From contig CM019075.1 in assembly GCA_009667805.1 (NCBI GenBank), forward strand, positions 16,127,715 to 16,191,714: 64,000 bases of DNA, read 5' to 3'. The notes beneath the pieces were generated by a model. That model saw nothing but the letters and a program-made list of their open reading frames with translations, had not been told where the DNA came from and made no database searches. Made by a program: the position numbers and the translations under genes. The DNA comes from Leptobrachium leishanense. Lineage: Eukaryota; Chordata; Amphibia; Anura; Megophryidae. This document shows, piece by piece, positions 22,733 to 34,090 of this stretch. Each line of letters starts with the position of its first letter. The first letter of the stretch is position 1.

Positions 22733-23545
22733 ATAGGACCGATAGATATTAGGCTAAATCTACCTTAAAATCCACGACCCAGCATCCCAAGTCCAACCCG
22801 CATCCCCAGACAGAGAACATCCCTTATGGCGAACCTTCTTTAGCCTTACAACCTCCTACACCTCAGCCTCCTAAATCAGTCCTCATTTAGAATCTGTGAA
22901 TACCAATCCAACAGGATACAAACTTTTTTGCTGCCTACAGAACACAGCACCCACACCTTCTGAATACCCAGATCCGTACTCTAACTGGAGACTACCCAGG
23001 GCTAAAACCCCTATTTTATCTACACTCACATATAGTCCAATTGTGACTCAGTTACACGGATAAATAAAGCCCCCTCTAGCCAAACCAACTGAGACACGTG
23101 AGGGTACATGCACATTTGCACGCAAGATCAACATCCTATTTCTTAGTGATATGTCCACGTGACTACCCCTAGGGAGGCAGCCCGAATATACGGTCAAATA
23201 AAGGCGAGATTAAGATGACACACCGCCTTGACACATATCCATGAAGGTCCACCATTTATTACCAATACACCTTATGGAAATCATGCCTATTTTTGAGGAG
23301 CACACCGAGACGTGGACCACAAATAAGAAACCGGCACTTCGTCTCAAAAATCTTTTTACAAACTTTCGATTGGACAAAATCAGCCTGACGTCCTAAGGAA
23401 CAGCTTCCCATTTCGATTGGAGAACATTCCCACGTGCTCGGCCCAATCAGATCTCGACACCCAAGCAGACGCCGATTCCGGCGCGAGAAATCGAAACTGC
23501 AGGTCTTCTCATCGCTTTAAAAGCAGACACACAGAAATCGAAAAC

Positions 23546-23591
23546 TATCCAGCAGAAGAGGCCTAGGTTTAGGCGAAACGCGTCCTGGATA
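23546..23591 (+). ncRNA. Hammerhead-like ribozyme (PLE composite 2, right)
   Basis: Same fold as 20850-20895 on the other strand: UAUCCAG, CAGAAGA, stem II GCCUA/UAGGC, GAAA, CGCG, GUC, CUGGAUA. It lies about 810 nt after the RT stop. The same core change in both copies means it was present in the source element. Confidence 0.72.
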
Positions 23592-26500
23592 CCCATATCT
23601 TTTATTAGTATTGTTAAAACCTTTATATTTTGCTATTAAATCCCTTTATTTTACCCCTTCTTGTCCTGCTGTTTTGTGGTTTCTCCGGAGGAAAGGAGGG
23701 TACAGCTTTGGTAGCTTAACACCTACCATTGGATGCAGGTAACCCTGAGGAATTAGAGACCCCGGAAGACCCAGTTTGCAGCAGAGGATTTGTGGAGAGA
23801 AAGAAGGGATACGGTCACCTTTATGGACCGGCAGAGCTAAAACGTCTGAGCCTGACTCCACTAACTAAGGCTCCAGACCACGACGACGAGAGAGAAGGAA
23901 AGAGCAGCAACGAAAACCTGCTTCCCTACAACATTTTTTCTGTGACTGTGTTTTTAGTTTTTTCTTTAAGCCATCAGGTGGCAGTAGAAGATCGAATAAT
24001 CGCACATCGATCATTTTTTACACCTAAAATTACACACAGAAACACTAAAGGGTAACACCCTGATGATTTGTCTAAGAAGGTATCAGAAAAACTTGATACA
24101 GTCATCAGTCCAATCCTCTTGCTTGTATATATATTGTCACCACCGTATATACTGTATTATCTGTATACCCTAGCTACAACACAGACTACTCTAACGCCCC
24201 CACGGAATGCACTGTATGTAGCAAAGCATAGCTACATTAGGTAAACAATCACAGTACCACCAGCTTTTAATAAGCTACATTAGGAGCTCAATTACACTCT
24301 ACGGAGTAAGGGATACCTGAGTACAGATATCTAAGTACAGACAGCGCCAGACACGGATATACCACATCTTTCTTCAACCAATACAGGCAGGTGTGTAACA
24401 CTGCCATTCTATCCAAGTTAGGCAGCAGCCTGTACCATTTTCAGATCAGCGCCATAGAAAGGATCTCACCCGTGAAATTACCTAAGGGGGGTAATATTGT
24501 AGTTATGTCAAAAGAAGGGTACGAAAAAATGACCTTAAAAGTACTAAATGACGAGACCACATATAAACTTCTAACATCTGATCCTACCCAAAGATTCCTA
24601 AGTGAGTTAAAGCAATTATTGGAAGTAGGGCTAACGGAAAATCTCCTCACTGAGAAAGAATTTAAATTCTTAAATAACAAAAATCCTACAATAGCAACGT
24701 TCTACACCCTACCCAAAATACATAAAAATAAAGAAGTTCCACCAGGCAGGCCTATTGTGTCTGGAAACAAATTGACTTCATTACCAAATTATTGAGGTTT
24801 GTGTTGACTCACAACTACTTTCTGTTTAAAAATAAGTGGTATATACAGTCACAAGGTATAGCGATGGGAAGTCCCTGTGCTCCGACATATGCAAATTTAT
24901 ACTTAGGAACATGGGAGGAAGAATTTGTATATGATCCAAGAAATAATCCCTTCCTATCCAACATAATTCTATGGAAACGCTACATAGATGATATAATGGT
25001 GATATGGGGAGGCACAAAAGATGAATTTATTGACTTTAAGAATGTTCTGAATCAAAATCCCTATAACCTTAAATTTACTAGTGATATTCAATCACAGAAA
25101 TTGAATTTTTTGGACATTGCGATCTCGAAAACGAGTAACGAAAAGGAGGGTGAAACGAGCTTATCCACAACGATCTATAAAAAGGAGACAGCTACAAATA
25201 GTCTTTTAAACTGGAAAAGTCACCATCCACTTCCACTGAAACGCGGTATACCTTATAGCCAATATTTAAGGTTAAAGAGAATATGTTCGGAGGAATCAGA
25301 ATTTGTTGAAAGAGCAAAAGAGTTAAAACAAAACTTTAGGGACAAGGGTTTCCCAAATAAAATCTTGAAAAATGCATATAATCCGGTACTGAATATCCCA
25401 AGAGAGTCCTTATTGCAGGATAAAAAACAAGGAGAAAATACATCCCTTATCAGATGTGTTGGTAATTTTGATAGAGGCTGGCAGAAGGTTAAGAACATTA
25501 TGGAAAGGTATTGGCCTCTAATTACTTGGGATCCCCAATTTAAGGAAGTTTTATCCCCGCACGCTACTATTACAGCACGAAGGTGCAAAAACATCAAAGA
25601 TAAAGTAGTTAGAAGTCATTATCAAAGTAGATCTGACCCCTGCAAAACCTGGTTACATAATAAACTGCATGGCACGTATAAATGTGGACACTGCAGTGCA
25701 TGCAAATATATCCAACAGAATTCTGGAAAACTTAAGGACTCTCTGGGTACGAATAAATTTAAAGTTAAATCATTCTTTAATTGTAACACCAAGGGTCTGG
25801 TATATGCAATTATATGTAAATGTGGAAAACTCTATGTTGGTAAGACATTTAGACCCTTTAAACAACGCATCCTTGAACATATTCGGTCAATCCGCAATCA
25901 GTTAGACATTCCAGTTGCCAGACATGTACAACAACATCATAATAACGATCTAAATGCCCTAAGATTCTGTGGAGTGGAAAAAGTGGCAAAACTACAAAGA
26001 CAAGGAGACTATGATCTCCATTTAAGGAGGAGGGAATGTGTTTTGATCTACCAATTTAACACCCTTAATCCAAATGGATTGAATGAAGGATTTAGTTTTA
26101 CCCCATATATAGGAACCTAATACTCGACCTTATATAAAACTATTTGATCCATGACAATCATACCATGTTATATATTAACTAATAAGTATAATATAAAGGA
26201 GCATTTATGGATTCAATTAATTTCTTATGTTAATAAAAATTTATAATGATCTAATGAGGCAGATTATTATTTAATTCAAATTTAAAATGTAAATATTGGG
26301 AACAGAATGTCCTTAGCTACCATAACTGACAATCCCAGTAGGGGTTGCCTGACTAATAGGCAAAAAATTCAGTGGATTTAATAGGTAACTGCAGTCATGT
26401 GATTGGAGCTAAGGGGAGATTTGGATGTATGGTGGAGGAACGAAGCATGGCTGACTATGTTTAGCTTAAACATTTTTGATCCTCATAGTGACCCATACTA

Positions 26501-26596
26501 TTCTGTTTGGAGACGAGTAGCTGAACCCAATTATCGTTGATTACGAATCTGCCTTAGAAAACTATTTCGATTGACTCCGAAAGGAGGACCACCAGA

Positions 26597-26644
26597 GCTC
26601 CTGATGAAATTGCCGCTAGTGCGGCAAGGAAACGCGCGTTGAGC
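26597..26644 (+). ncRNA. Hammerhead ribozyme of PLE 3
   Basis: GCUC, consensus CUGAUGA, long stem II UUGCCGC/GCGGCAA with loop UAGU, GAAA, CGCGCG, cleavage triplet GUU, GAGC closing stem I. Both core boxes are consensus. It lies about 480 nt after the RT stop. Confidence 0.8.
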
Positions 26645-26894
26645 AGGTTCATGCTAATATAGCAGAATGATACATTTCTATCATCAATAAGATGTTAACA
26701 AGTTCTGTAAAATTATAAAATATTTTGCCTATGAGGCTTCCAATATTTATGTATGGTTGTTTGTGACAGCTTAAGATCTATCTGTCGATACTGGTGACTC
26801 AACATACCTGAGGAGGTGTATTGTTTGGTTCTAAATACAAGTGTGTACATTAATAGCGGTGTTTCATATTGAATGTACAGGGCACCTTAGAGAA

Positions 26895-27846
26895 GTTTAT
26901 TTAGGCATTGTTACAATCTGATAAACTGACACTACTTTTTGATCTGAGGATATTATGTTGCAATTATTTTTTATCCTCCCTGCATATTGGCGGCTTCACT
27001 TTTTTGTCGCAAATTCTAAAGAATAATTGTGAAAGCAATTGAGGTTTCGAGTGTTTAAGTATTGTTCTCTTCATTTAAATCAATTTATTTGTCAGTCTAC
27101 TAATTTAGACATTGTTACTGATGAATTGACAATACTTTTTCGATCTGAGGATATTATGTTGTAATGATCTTTAAATCTCCCTGCATATTGGCGGCTTCAC
27201 TTTCTTGTCGCAAATCGTAAAGAACAATCGTGAAAGCAATTGAGGCTTGCAGTGTTTTACTAATGTTCTCTTCATAACAAATCAATTTATTTGTCAGTCT
27301 ACTAATTGTGACCGTGGTCTCTTAATTTGACAAGACATGTAATATAAGCAATTTGTGGTGCGGACATCAGTTTCATTCTCAAGAAAGCAGCTAATTCCTT
27401 CAAATGAAAACTAATTCTAATGACTCTTTTGAAAAAATATTAGACAAATTATTTCCATATCAAGTCTAATCTTATTGAGTGCATTTGATAAACAATTTGA
27501 GTAATGTTTTTGAATTGGAAGGTGTAAATGCTAATGCACCTGATACAACAATTGAATTGGCTAAACTACCTCGAATCATCATTTCTTTAGCAGTTTAGCG
27601 TACCGCCTCTACTTTACACTATATTAATTGCCAAATCACCTCTATGATTAATCATTCATCGAATAAATTGGTATCTGAGGTAGCCAGGTATCAAAATTAG
27701 CGACTGAATTACTATAGGCAGATCACTATTTTGTCATTGGAACTAATTACTATTGAGTGGTGCTAATAATTTTTAAAGTATATTAATAAAGAATTGCTTT
27801 TATTATTAATAATTAGGGAATTTGTCCTCATTTTTGAGGTAACTGT
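26895..27846 (+). repeat. Direct repeat A, copy 2
   Basis: Matches 16900-17570 plus 18466-18655 with few differences. It lacks the L2 insertion and has fewer tandem units. It follows PLE 3 directly and joins repeat B copy 2. Confidence 0.8.
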
Positions 27847-27861
27847 CTTTCCTAAGGATTT

Positions 27862-28325
27862 ACAGGTGGGACCCAAAATGCTTTAATTGGAGGTATACAG
27901 TATCTCACAGAAGTGAGAACAACCATCACGTTTTTGGTAATATTTTATTATATCGTTTCATGTGACAACACTGAAGAAATGACACTTTGCTACAATGTAA
28001 AGCCGAGTGCACAGCTTGTATAACAGTGTAAATTTGCAGTCTCCTCAAAATACCTCAAAGCCATTAATAAAACATAAGAACAAATATGTCATCTGTGCTT
28101 ATTCCCATTATACCGTGTGAAACAAAACACAATTAGAGGCTTTGGTTTCTATTAATGGCCATTAAGAGAGCAAGCTCACCCGCCAAATGTCAAGGCACCT
28201 CTAGTGAGGGTGAGTCCTATCCGAAAAATGAAGCCACAGGTTGCTGTGTAGCAAACCATCACTGCTCACGTTGCTTTTCAGTCATGAGGCAAACTGGTGG
28301 GTCATATTTATGCCCTCCCAGAAAA
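27862..28325 (+). repeat. Direct repeat B, copy 2
   Basis: Near-identical to 15769-16225, in the same orientation. Confidence 0.8.
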
Positions 28326-28485
28326 AAATCCATCTTGGTATCAAAAAACAAAGACATGGAGAGGAACATGCTGCAATGACGACCTGCCTGGAGGTACAAT
28401 AAAACATACATAGTACAGGAGGGGTGGGGGTCACACCTATTCTCCAAATGGGGCGGCTGCAACCACCAGATGTATCCAGCCCAAC

Positions 28486-28590
28486 AACATGTATAAAACA
28501 TAAGAAAAATATGTCATCTGCGCTTATTTCCATTATACCGTGTGAAACAAAACACAATTAGAGGCTTTGGTTTCTATTAATGGCCATTAA
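28486..28590 (+). repeat. Repeat B, partial third copy
   Basis: About 100 bp repeating 28065-28165 ('ataaaacataag' to 'atggccattaa'). The sequence between copies 2 and 3 (28326-28485) shows no recognisable feature. Confidence 0.75.
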
Positions 28591-28599
28591 TGTCTAAAC

Positions 28600-28895
28600 C
28601 GCTTGCAACCAAAGTGAGCATACCCCTAAGAAAATTGCCTAAATTGGGCCCAAAGTGTCAATATTTTGTGTGGCCAACATTATTTTCCAGCTCTGCTTGG
28701 TCATGACCTCTTGGTCATGGAGTTCACCAGAGATTCACAGGTTGCCACTGGAGTCCTCTTCCACTCCTCCATGATGACATCACTGAGCTGGTAGATGTTA
28801 GAGACCTTGCGCTCCTCCATCTTCTGATTGCAGATGTCCCACAGATGCTCAATAGGGTTTAGGTCTGGAGACATGCTTGGCCAGTCTATCACTAA
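28600..28895 (-). mobile_element. Tc1-type transposon fragment
   Basis: The minus strand encodes a Tc1 transposase C-terminus: SPDLNPIEHLWD (carrying the last catalytic Glu of DD34E), then EERKVSNIYQLSDV and the terminal region. The N-terminus and both terminal repeats are missing. It ends just before the duplicated TAS2R flank. Confidence 0.8.
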
Positions 28896-28904
28896 GGTGT
28901 TTTT

Positions 28905-29160
28905 TTAAAAAAAACTGCTTCAGCAGCGCTAGACGGGGGCTATCCTTGTTCCTGAAATTCAGTTTCAGGACCAAAGACAGTTTTTTTCTCCCCACAGCGG
29001 GATTTGTTTTTTTATTTGGCGGCCTGTCTATCAGCAAATCTGGGTCATCCACAGACGCTTTCAGTGGACGACCCTGATCGGCCGATGGTGTTGCCCGTAA
29101 TCGGATGACCAAGTCGGTCTCCTGACTACAATGCCAGTGGACGGCCAGCTTAAGACAGTG
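28905..29160. repeat. Duplicated TAS2R 5' flank with the unfilled PLE site
   Basis: Paralog of 1890-2111 plus 9933-9960. Near 29140-29152 the sequence reads straight through 'gacggccagc' into 'ttaagac' where the other copy is split by 7.8 kb of PLE. It is a built-in empty-site control. Confidence 0.8.
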
Positions 29161-29309
29161 CAAAGGTCACATGCCAACATATCCCAGAATCTACGTTTGG
29201 CTACCAGTTTCAACAAACAATCAACATCCAAAGGTATACTAGAATGCATCCATACTCCGCCGATACAGTGCAGACACTAATATGCATGTAAAACTGTTTA
29301 ACACATAGA

Positions 29310-29362
29310 GCAACAATCTACACATTTCGACATGTTGATTGGCGGCTTTCTCAGAAGCAGAA
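29310..29362 (-). other. Decayed hammerhead-like remnant upstream of TAS2R unit 2
   Basis: Same position and blocks as in the other units: 'ctgcttctgagaaagccgcc', then GAAA and 'tgtag'. Stems are largely lost. Confidence 0.45.
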
Positions 29363-29472
29363 CATATAGCGGAGTTAAAATTATTTTGAGCATTACTGGT
29401 GCACTTTAAATCAACTCAATAGAAAATGATTGAAACTCAAATGTGAAGCGTATTATGTTGCATACAGATATT

Positions 29473-29480
29473 ATTTGCAT
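29473..29480 (+). promoter_or_regulatory. POU octamer ATTTGCAT, 154 bp before TAS2R unit 2
   Basis: Same motif and spacing as units 1 and 4. Confidence 0.4.
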
Positions 29481-29626
29481 CTCATTATGCTTTATATGAA
29501 ACAGTATCTTTCAGTGTTGAAAGTTGAAATAGGGATACATAATAGTGACAGCCCCAGACAAACTGATTCTCTTGAATCAATCGAGTCTCGGGAATTATCA
29601 AGCTATTGTTCCTGTATCTCGGTGGC

Positions 29627-30508
29627 ATGGATCAAATTATAGAAATTCTGCTGAATGGCATTGAATTCATTATTCTGGGGGTTTCCGGGTCTGTCAATAT
29701 GTTCATTTTTATCGTGAATCTTATTGATCTGATAAAGAACAAAACACTTCTGGTGACAGATCAGCTCATCTTTGGAATAAGCAGCATAAACCTTTTATTC
29801 TGTGCAATGAAACCATATACATTTATTTTGGCTATGAAACGGTCAAAATCCGTCAATTCTGATATTGCTGACATGTTTACTTGGGTTATTATGTTAAGTC
29901 GAAATTGCTGCAACCTCTGGCTGAGCGATCTGATCTGTCTGCATTTCTGCTTCAAACTTGTTAACTTCAAGCAGAAAATCTACATCTATTTACAACAGAG
30001 GTTCCACAAGATGTTCCCATGGATTTTCCTTCCCATCATCCTGGTATCTTGCCTGGTGACCATTCCCCTATACTTTAACAAGGAAATGTTTTCACAAAAT
30101 GACACATTTCTGATAAAGCCTGAAAAACGCTCTTATTACTTCTTTATCCCGTACATTGCAGTAACAGCTTTGGGCTGTATACTGAACACGTTTTCAGCCA
30201 TGATGATCCTCATCTCTCTCTGCAAACACATAAGGAAGATGAAACAAGGATCCATAATCCCGAACATGAACGTTCATATTAATGCAGCCAAGATCGTGTC
30301 ATGCATGCTAATTCTTAACAATCTTTCATTTGCTATGTTTATTAGTGTATTGCTATATGATAACAGCAAACTTTTCAGTTCCGGTCTTATCTTGATGTCT
30401 TATTTATTCATTTTTATTGCCTCGCTGAACATAGTAAAGGGTAGTAATAAACTGGCCAAAAAGTTAAATGAAGTCAAAGCGCTGCTTTGTTTAAAGAGCT
30501 GTCAGTAG
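29627..30508 (+). CDS. Bitter-taste receptor, TAS2R family, unit 2
   Basis: 293 residues, intact, single exon, same seven-helix layout as unit 1. It retains NLIDLIKNKTLLVTDQL, LHFCFKLVNFKQKIYIYL, N158 (NDT) in outer loop 2, HIRKM with HINAAKIVSCMLILNN, and VKGSNKLAKK. The outer loop after the NDT site is five residues shorter than in unit 1, and the segment between TM6 and TM7 differs (DNSKLFSSGL). These are the faces where TAS2R paralogs normally diverge in ligand range. The start matches the shared Met. It follows a POU octamer and ends shortly before a Tc1 insertion in the 3' flank. Confidence 0.9.
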   Translation: MDQIIEILLNGIEFIILGVSGSVNMFIFIVNLIDLIKNKTLLVTDQLIFGISSINLLFCAMKPYTFILAMKRSKSVNSDIADMFTWVIMLSRNCCNLWLSDLICLHFCFKLVNFKQKIYIYLQQRFHKMFPWIFLPIILVSCLVTIPLYFNKEMFSQNDTFLIKPEKRSYYFFIPYIAVTALGCILNTFSAMMILISLCKHIRKMKQGSIIPNMNVHINAAKIVSCMLILNNLSFAMFISVLLYDNSKLFSSGLILMSYLFIFIASLNIVKGSNKLAKKLNEVKALLCLKSCQ

Positions 30509-30745
30509 ATTTGTGCTTCTATATTTTGCTCAATATCTAAATCTTATGATAGTAAAGATCCAAATTTCATTGGATTCTTCAACAGTAGCTTCCAATCTTA
30601 TGCTGAATATATGACATCATCATAAATAACAGTCTTAGTAATGTAACAAAGAGTTAAACTTATATCCGGTTGTGAAAACTTAAGCTCTTTTAAGAATCAA
30701 TGTTTTGTTAACCTTTACCTTTGTAGCTGATTTTTGTAGACCTCT

Positions 30746-30751
30746 AATAAA
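30746..30751 (+). terminator. Putative polyadenylation signal, TAS2R unit 2
   Basis: AATAAA about 240 bp after the stop, just before the Tc1 insertion. Confidence 0.45.
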
Positions 30752-30762
30752 ATATACATATA

Positions 30763-32271
30763 CAGTACTGTGCAAACGTTTTAAGCAGGTGTGAAAAAAT
30801 GCTGTAAACAAAGAATGCTTTTACAAATGGAAATGTTACACATTTATGTTCATAAATGAACAAAATGCAGTGAATCAACAAAAGAGAAAACTAAATCAAA
30901 TCAATATTTGGTGTGACCAGCCTTTGCCTTCAAAACAGCAGCAATTCTTCTAGGTACACTTGCACACAGTTTTTGAAGGAATTCGGCTGGTAGGTTGTTT
31001 CAAACATCTTGGAGAACTAAGCACAGATCTTCTGAGGATGTCGGCTTTCTCACATCCTTCTGTCTCTTCATGTAATCCCAGACACACTCGATGATGTTGA
31101 GATCAGGGCTCTGCGGGGGCCATGCCATCACTTCCAGTACTTCTTGTTCTTCTTTACGCTGAAGATAGTTCTTAATGACTTTGACTGTATGTTTGGGGTC
31201 GTTGTCCTGCTGCAGAATAAATTTGGGGCCAATCATACGTCTCCCTGATGGTACTGCATGATGGATAAGTATCTGCCTGTATTTCTCAGCGTTGAGAACA
31301 CCATTAATCCTGACCAAATCTCCAACTCCATTTGCAGAAATGCAGCCCCAAACGTTCAAGGAACCTCCACCATGCTTCACTGTTGCCTGCAGACACTCAT
31401 TATCGTACCGCTCTCCAGCCCTTCGACGAACAAACTGCCTTCTGCTACAGCCAAATATTTCAAATTTTGACTCATCAGTCCAGAGCACCTGCTGCCATTG
31501 TTCTGCATCCCAGTTCCTATGTTTTCGTGCATACTTTAGTCGCTTGGCCTTGTTCCCACGTCGGAGGTATGGGACTTCTCTAGACAGTAGATGGGTCTTA
31601 CTGGTTTCTGAGCTGATGGCACTGCTGGACATCTTCCGATTTCGAAGGGCAATAAGCTTGATGTGTCTTTCATCTGCTGCACTAAGTTTCCTTTGCCGAC
31701 CACTGCGTCTACGATCCTCAACGTTGCCCGTTTCTTTGTGCTTCTTCTAAATAGTTTGAACAGCACATCTTGAAACCCCAGTCTGCTTTGAAATCTTTGT
31801 CTGGGAGAGACCTTGTTGATGCAGTATAACTACCTTGTGTCTTGTTGCTGTGCTCAATCTTGCCATGACATGAAACGGTCTTTCACAACCTCACCTTGGT
31901 AGCAGAGTTTGGGTGTTCCTCACCCAGTTTTAAGCCTCCTACACAGCTGTTTCTGTTCCTGACTGGGTTTCAACCTACATGTGACAATGATGATCATTAG
32001 CACCTGTTTGGTATAATTGGTTGATCATACACCTGTCTATAATCCTACAAAATCCCTGACTCTGTGCAAGTGTACCTAGGAGAATTGATGCTGGTTTGAA
32101 GGCAAAAAGGTAGTAACACGAAAATATTGATTTGATTTAGATTTTTCTTTTGTTCACTCACTTTGCATGTTGAAAATTGGCAAATATACACAATCATTAT
32201 TTACATTTCTGAAAGCATTCTTTGTCTACAGCATTTTTTTCACACCTGCCTAAAACATTTGCACAGTACTG
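30763..32271 (-). mobile_element. Tc1-type DNA transposon
   Basis: Terminal inverted repeats starting 'cagtactgtgcaaa' at both ends, about 65 bp, flanked by TA (30761-30762 and 32272-32273). The unfilled site is seen in TAS2R unit 4 near 43840. Complete in length, with a broken transposase. Confidence 0.9.
30900..31866 (-). pseudogene. Tc1 transposase, two nonsense codons
   Basis: Cut-and-paste DD34E transposase. The frame runs from the Met at 31864-31866 (MARLSTATRHKVV, helix-turn-helix region) through WTDESKF (first Asp), LQQDNDPKHT (second Asp) and PDLNIIECVWD (Glu) to a C-terminus ending GHTKY near 30900. In-frame stops are TAG at 31748-31750 in the DNA-binding part and a TGA near 30997 where a Trp codon is expected. 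About 320 codons, near the usual 340. Catalytic residues survive; the gene is dead but fairly young. Confidence 0.88.
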
Positions 32272-32273
32272 TA

Positions 32274-34090
32274 TATATTTCAAAAGTGTGTTACTTATTG
32301 TGTACAGTAACCTAATGTATGTGCTAGTACAGAATATTTCTTAATAAAAGATTTGGTAAACAAGTGACAAACTGGCATTCTCTGAAGGAAAACATCATAT
32401 AACCTACATATTTAAAGATATAACACCAGCAGTAATGCGATCAAGTTAAGCGTCTTTATAAACAGTAACAATATAAGTGCGATATGCAGCAAAAATAGGG
32501 GTGATACAACCGTGATCCTTCAAGGAGTTGCCAAATGTACAGTATAAACAGACAAGTGAAACCCTTAGCGGCGCAAATAGAAACATTTAGTGTGGCACCT
32601 TGTTGCAATAAAGTGGCAAGTGTTTATTGAATATGTGTAACGCACCAATACAAAAGTGAAAAATATATATGCAGAATGAATACTTATATTCTCTGTAGAT
32701 CTTTCCTCATTCCACCATGGGAAATATGTGAAAGAAAACAGTACGTATAGTGCAAATATTGTCTGGAAATATCTAATACTGATTAAAAGCAGCCAATTAA
32801 TTTCAGAATCACCCTGTTCTGAGCCTTTTAGCAAGACTGGCTCAGTAGTATCAGCAGTGTACCAATATCGGCAGCACCCCCCTTATTCCTCTAAGGAGCC
32901 CTTTATATAGGTTCAGAATAGCAGGCCCTGGCATCCATCTGAAGGTGGCACCTTCCCTTGTGCAGATCCCGGTAAGCAGCAAACATCCTGATTGGTCTTG
33001 CATGGGGCTGAACTTGGGTGTCCTATGGATGTACATTGCAAGTTGTTCTGGGGGCATGTCCCCTCTCCGCTTTTAAATATAACCCCCACATGACTTGCAT
33101 GGGTCTGGACCAGGGGATGCCAGTGATCTGTTCCTCTCAATCATTATTAGCAAATGCACCACAAAAGTTTCTCTGTCAATATATTCAACAGCAGCAGATC
33201 TTAGCAGCGAACAACCCTTGGCTGATATGCCCCACCTTTGCAAAGTTAGATGGGGGCATGGGGTGTTTTGGCAGCAGTGTATTGTGCGTTATTCTGACAC
33301 CAATATGCTCTTTATTTTCTAACATTTTTTACAGTGACAGCTGGCTAGCAAGGAATGGCCACTTGCCTCTTAATTATCCATTGTGGTGTCAGCAGGTTTC
33401 AAGGTATTCATGTTGACCAAAAAGAATTTGACAGGTAAAATTTGGATGAACCCAATTGCTGCATGACAGATATTTGAATAAACCATATAATCTGAAGTTT
33501 TTGTACTAATCGAGTTCTACAAAATCTATTTTTGTTTTATGTGCACAATTCTAGAGACGTCCGTTCTGACTACAGTGAGCTTATGCTTGAACTAAAAGTG
33601 AGACCCTACACTTGTAATAAGTAAACGTTTCTTGCTTTCATTGTAAGCCTTGGAGTTTGGTGAGTACAGCATTTTATGAAATGCGGTGTCCTCAAAGGGA
33701 TTCTCAACCTCTCGATCCACCATCCATTGCTATTTTGATTAATTCACTTCAAAGATAAATAAAAATAACTGTAACCCTAAGACTCAGGCTGCAAGAGTCT
33801 CCTGTGGTTTCCAACTGGTGTGGTAGAATGAAAACCTGGACTGGAACATAGAATGTTCCAGAAGGCAAGGCAGGAAAGGAGCAGAGTGTGAGTCATGGCA
33901 ATATGGGTACATGTCTTTCTGGCCCCCCAACCCCCGAGCATGGTTCGTGCCAATAATAATATTTTTTTTAAATAATGAAAAATCTAATATTGAACTTATG
34001 ACAAGCATTCAAAATTAAAGAAACCTTTAAATTAGATTGAAACAGATTCAACAAGACGACATTAGATTGTCCATCGGTAAAATGTGCCAG
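32274..34090. other. TAS2R unit 2 3' flank and non-coding sequence
   Basis: The first 130 bp match the 3' flanks of units 1 and 4. The block near 33015-33180 is shared with 44170-44310 ('cattgcaagttgttctgg', 'aacccccacatgac'), another piece of the segmental duplication. I see no gene in the rest. Confidence 0.5.

Larger units (their letters stand above)
20078..24483. mobile_element. Penelope-like composite 2, nested in PLE 3
   Basis: The left piece (20078 to about 21182, minus strand) is only the 3' end of the element. The right piece (about 21183-24483, plus strand) holds the RT second part, GIY-YIG and the 3' region. The left 1.1 kb is the reverse complement of about 23263-24366. The last 118 bp of the right copy (24366-24483) have no partner on the left, the same asymmetry as composite 1. 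One 17-bp duplication flanks the unit. Both hammerheads point outward. Confidence 0.88.
19560..26120 (+). pseudogene. PLE 3 reverse transcriptase / GIY-YIG gene, split and deleted
   Basis: Overlaps the end of ORF1 by a few bases. The N-terminal segment (19560-20077) carries KGLSFVPTPQFN and stops inside the DKG block (AADKGGNIVV). After the nested composite the same codons resume at 24484 and run to PGRPIVSGN and a stop near 24795. The next segment (about 24797-26120) begins at THNYFLF. About 100 residues, including RT motif A, are therefore deleted. Motif B-like AMGSPCAPTYANLYL, motif C YIDDIM, linker CGHCSACKY and GIY-YIG (CGKLYVGKTF, RILEHIRS) remain. It cannot polymerise. Confidence 0.85.
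18656..26890 (+). mobile_element. Penelope-like element 3, with composite 2 nested inside
   Basis: Plus-strand PLE of a family different from composites 1 and 2: its protein ends GFSFTPYIGT rather than FELCHFL. Order: ORF1 (18829-19563), RT N-terminus (19560-20077), the nested PLE composite (20078-24483), the RT remainder with an internal deletion, GIY-YIG, stop at 26120 and a hammerhead at 26597-26644. It is bracketed by direct repeats A and B. The outer limits are uncertain: the left edge is where similarity to repeat A copy 2 stops, and the right edge is where A copy 2 starts. Confidence 0.75.

Noticed and set aside
20386..24055. Mirrored 71- and 108-codon frames at 20386-20795 and 23646-24055
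   Set aside because: They are in the non-coding inverted arms of PLE composite 2.
31258..31750. Plus-strand frames of 70 to 152 codons
   Set aside because: Opposite strand of the Tc1 transposase.
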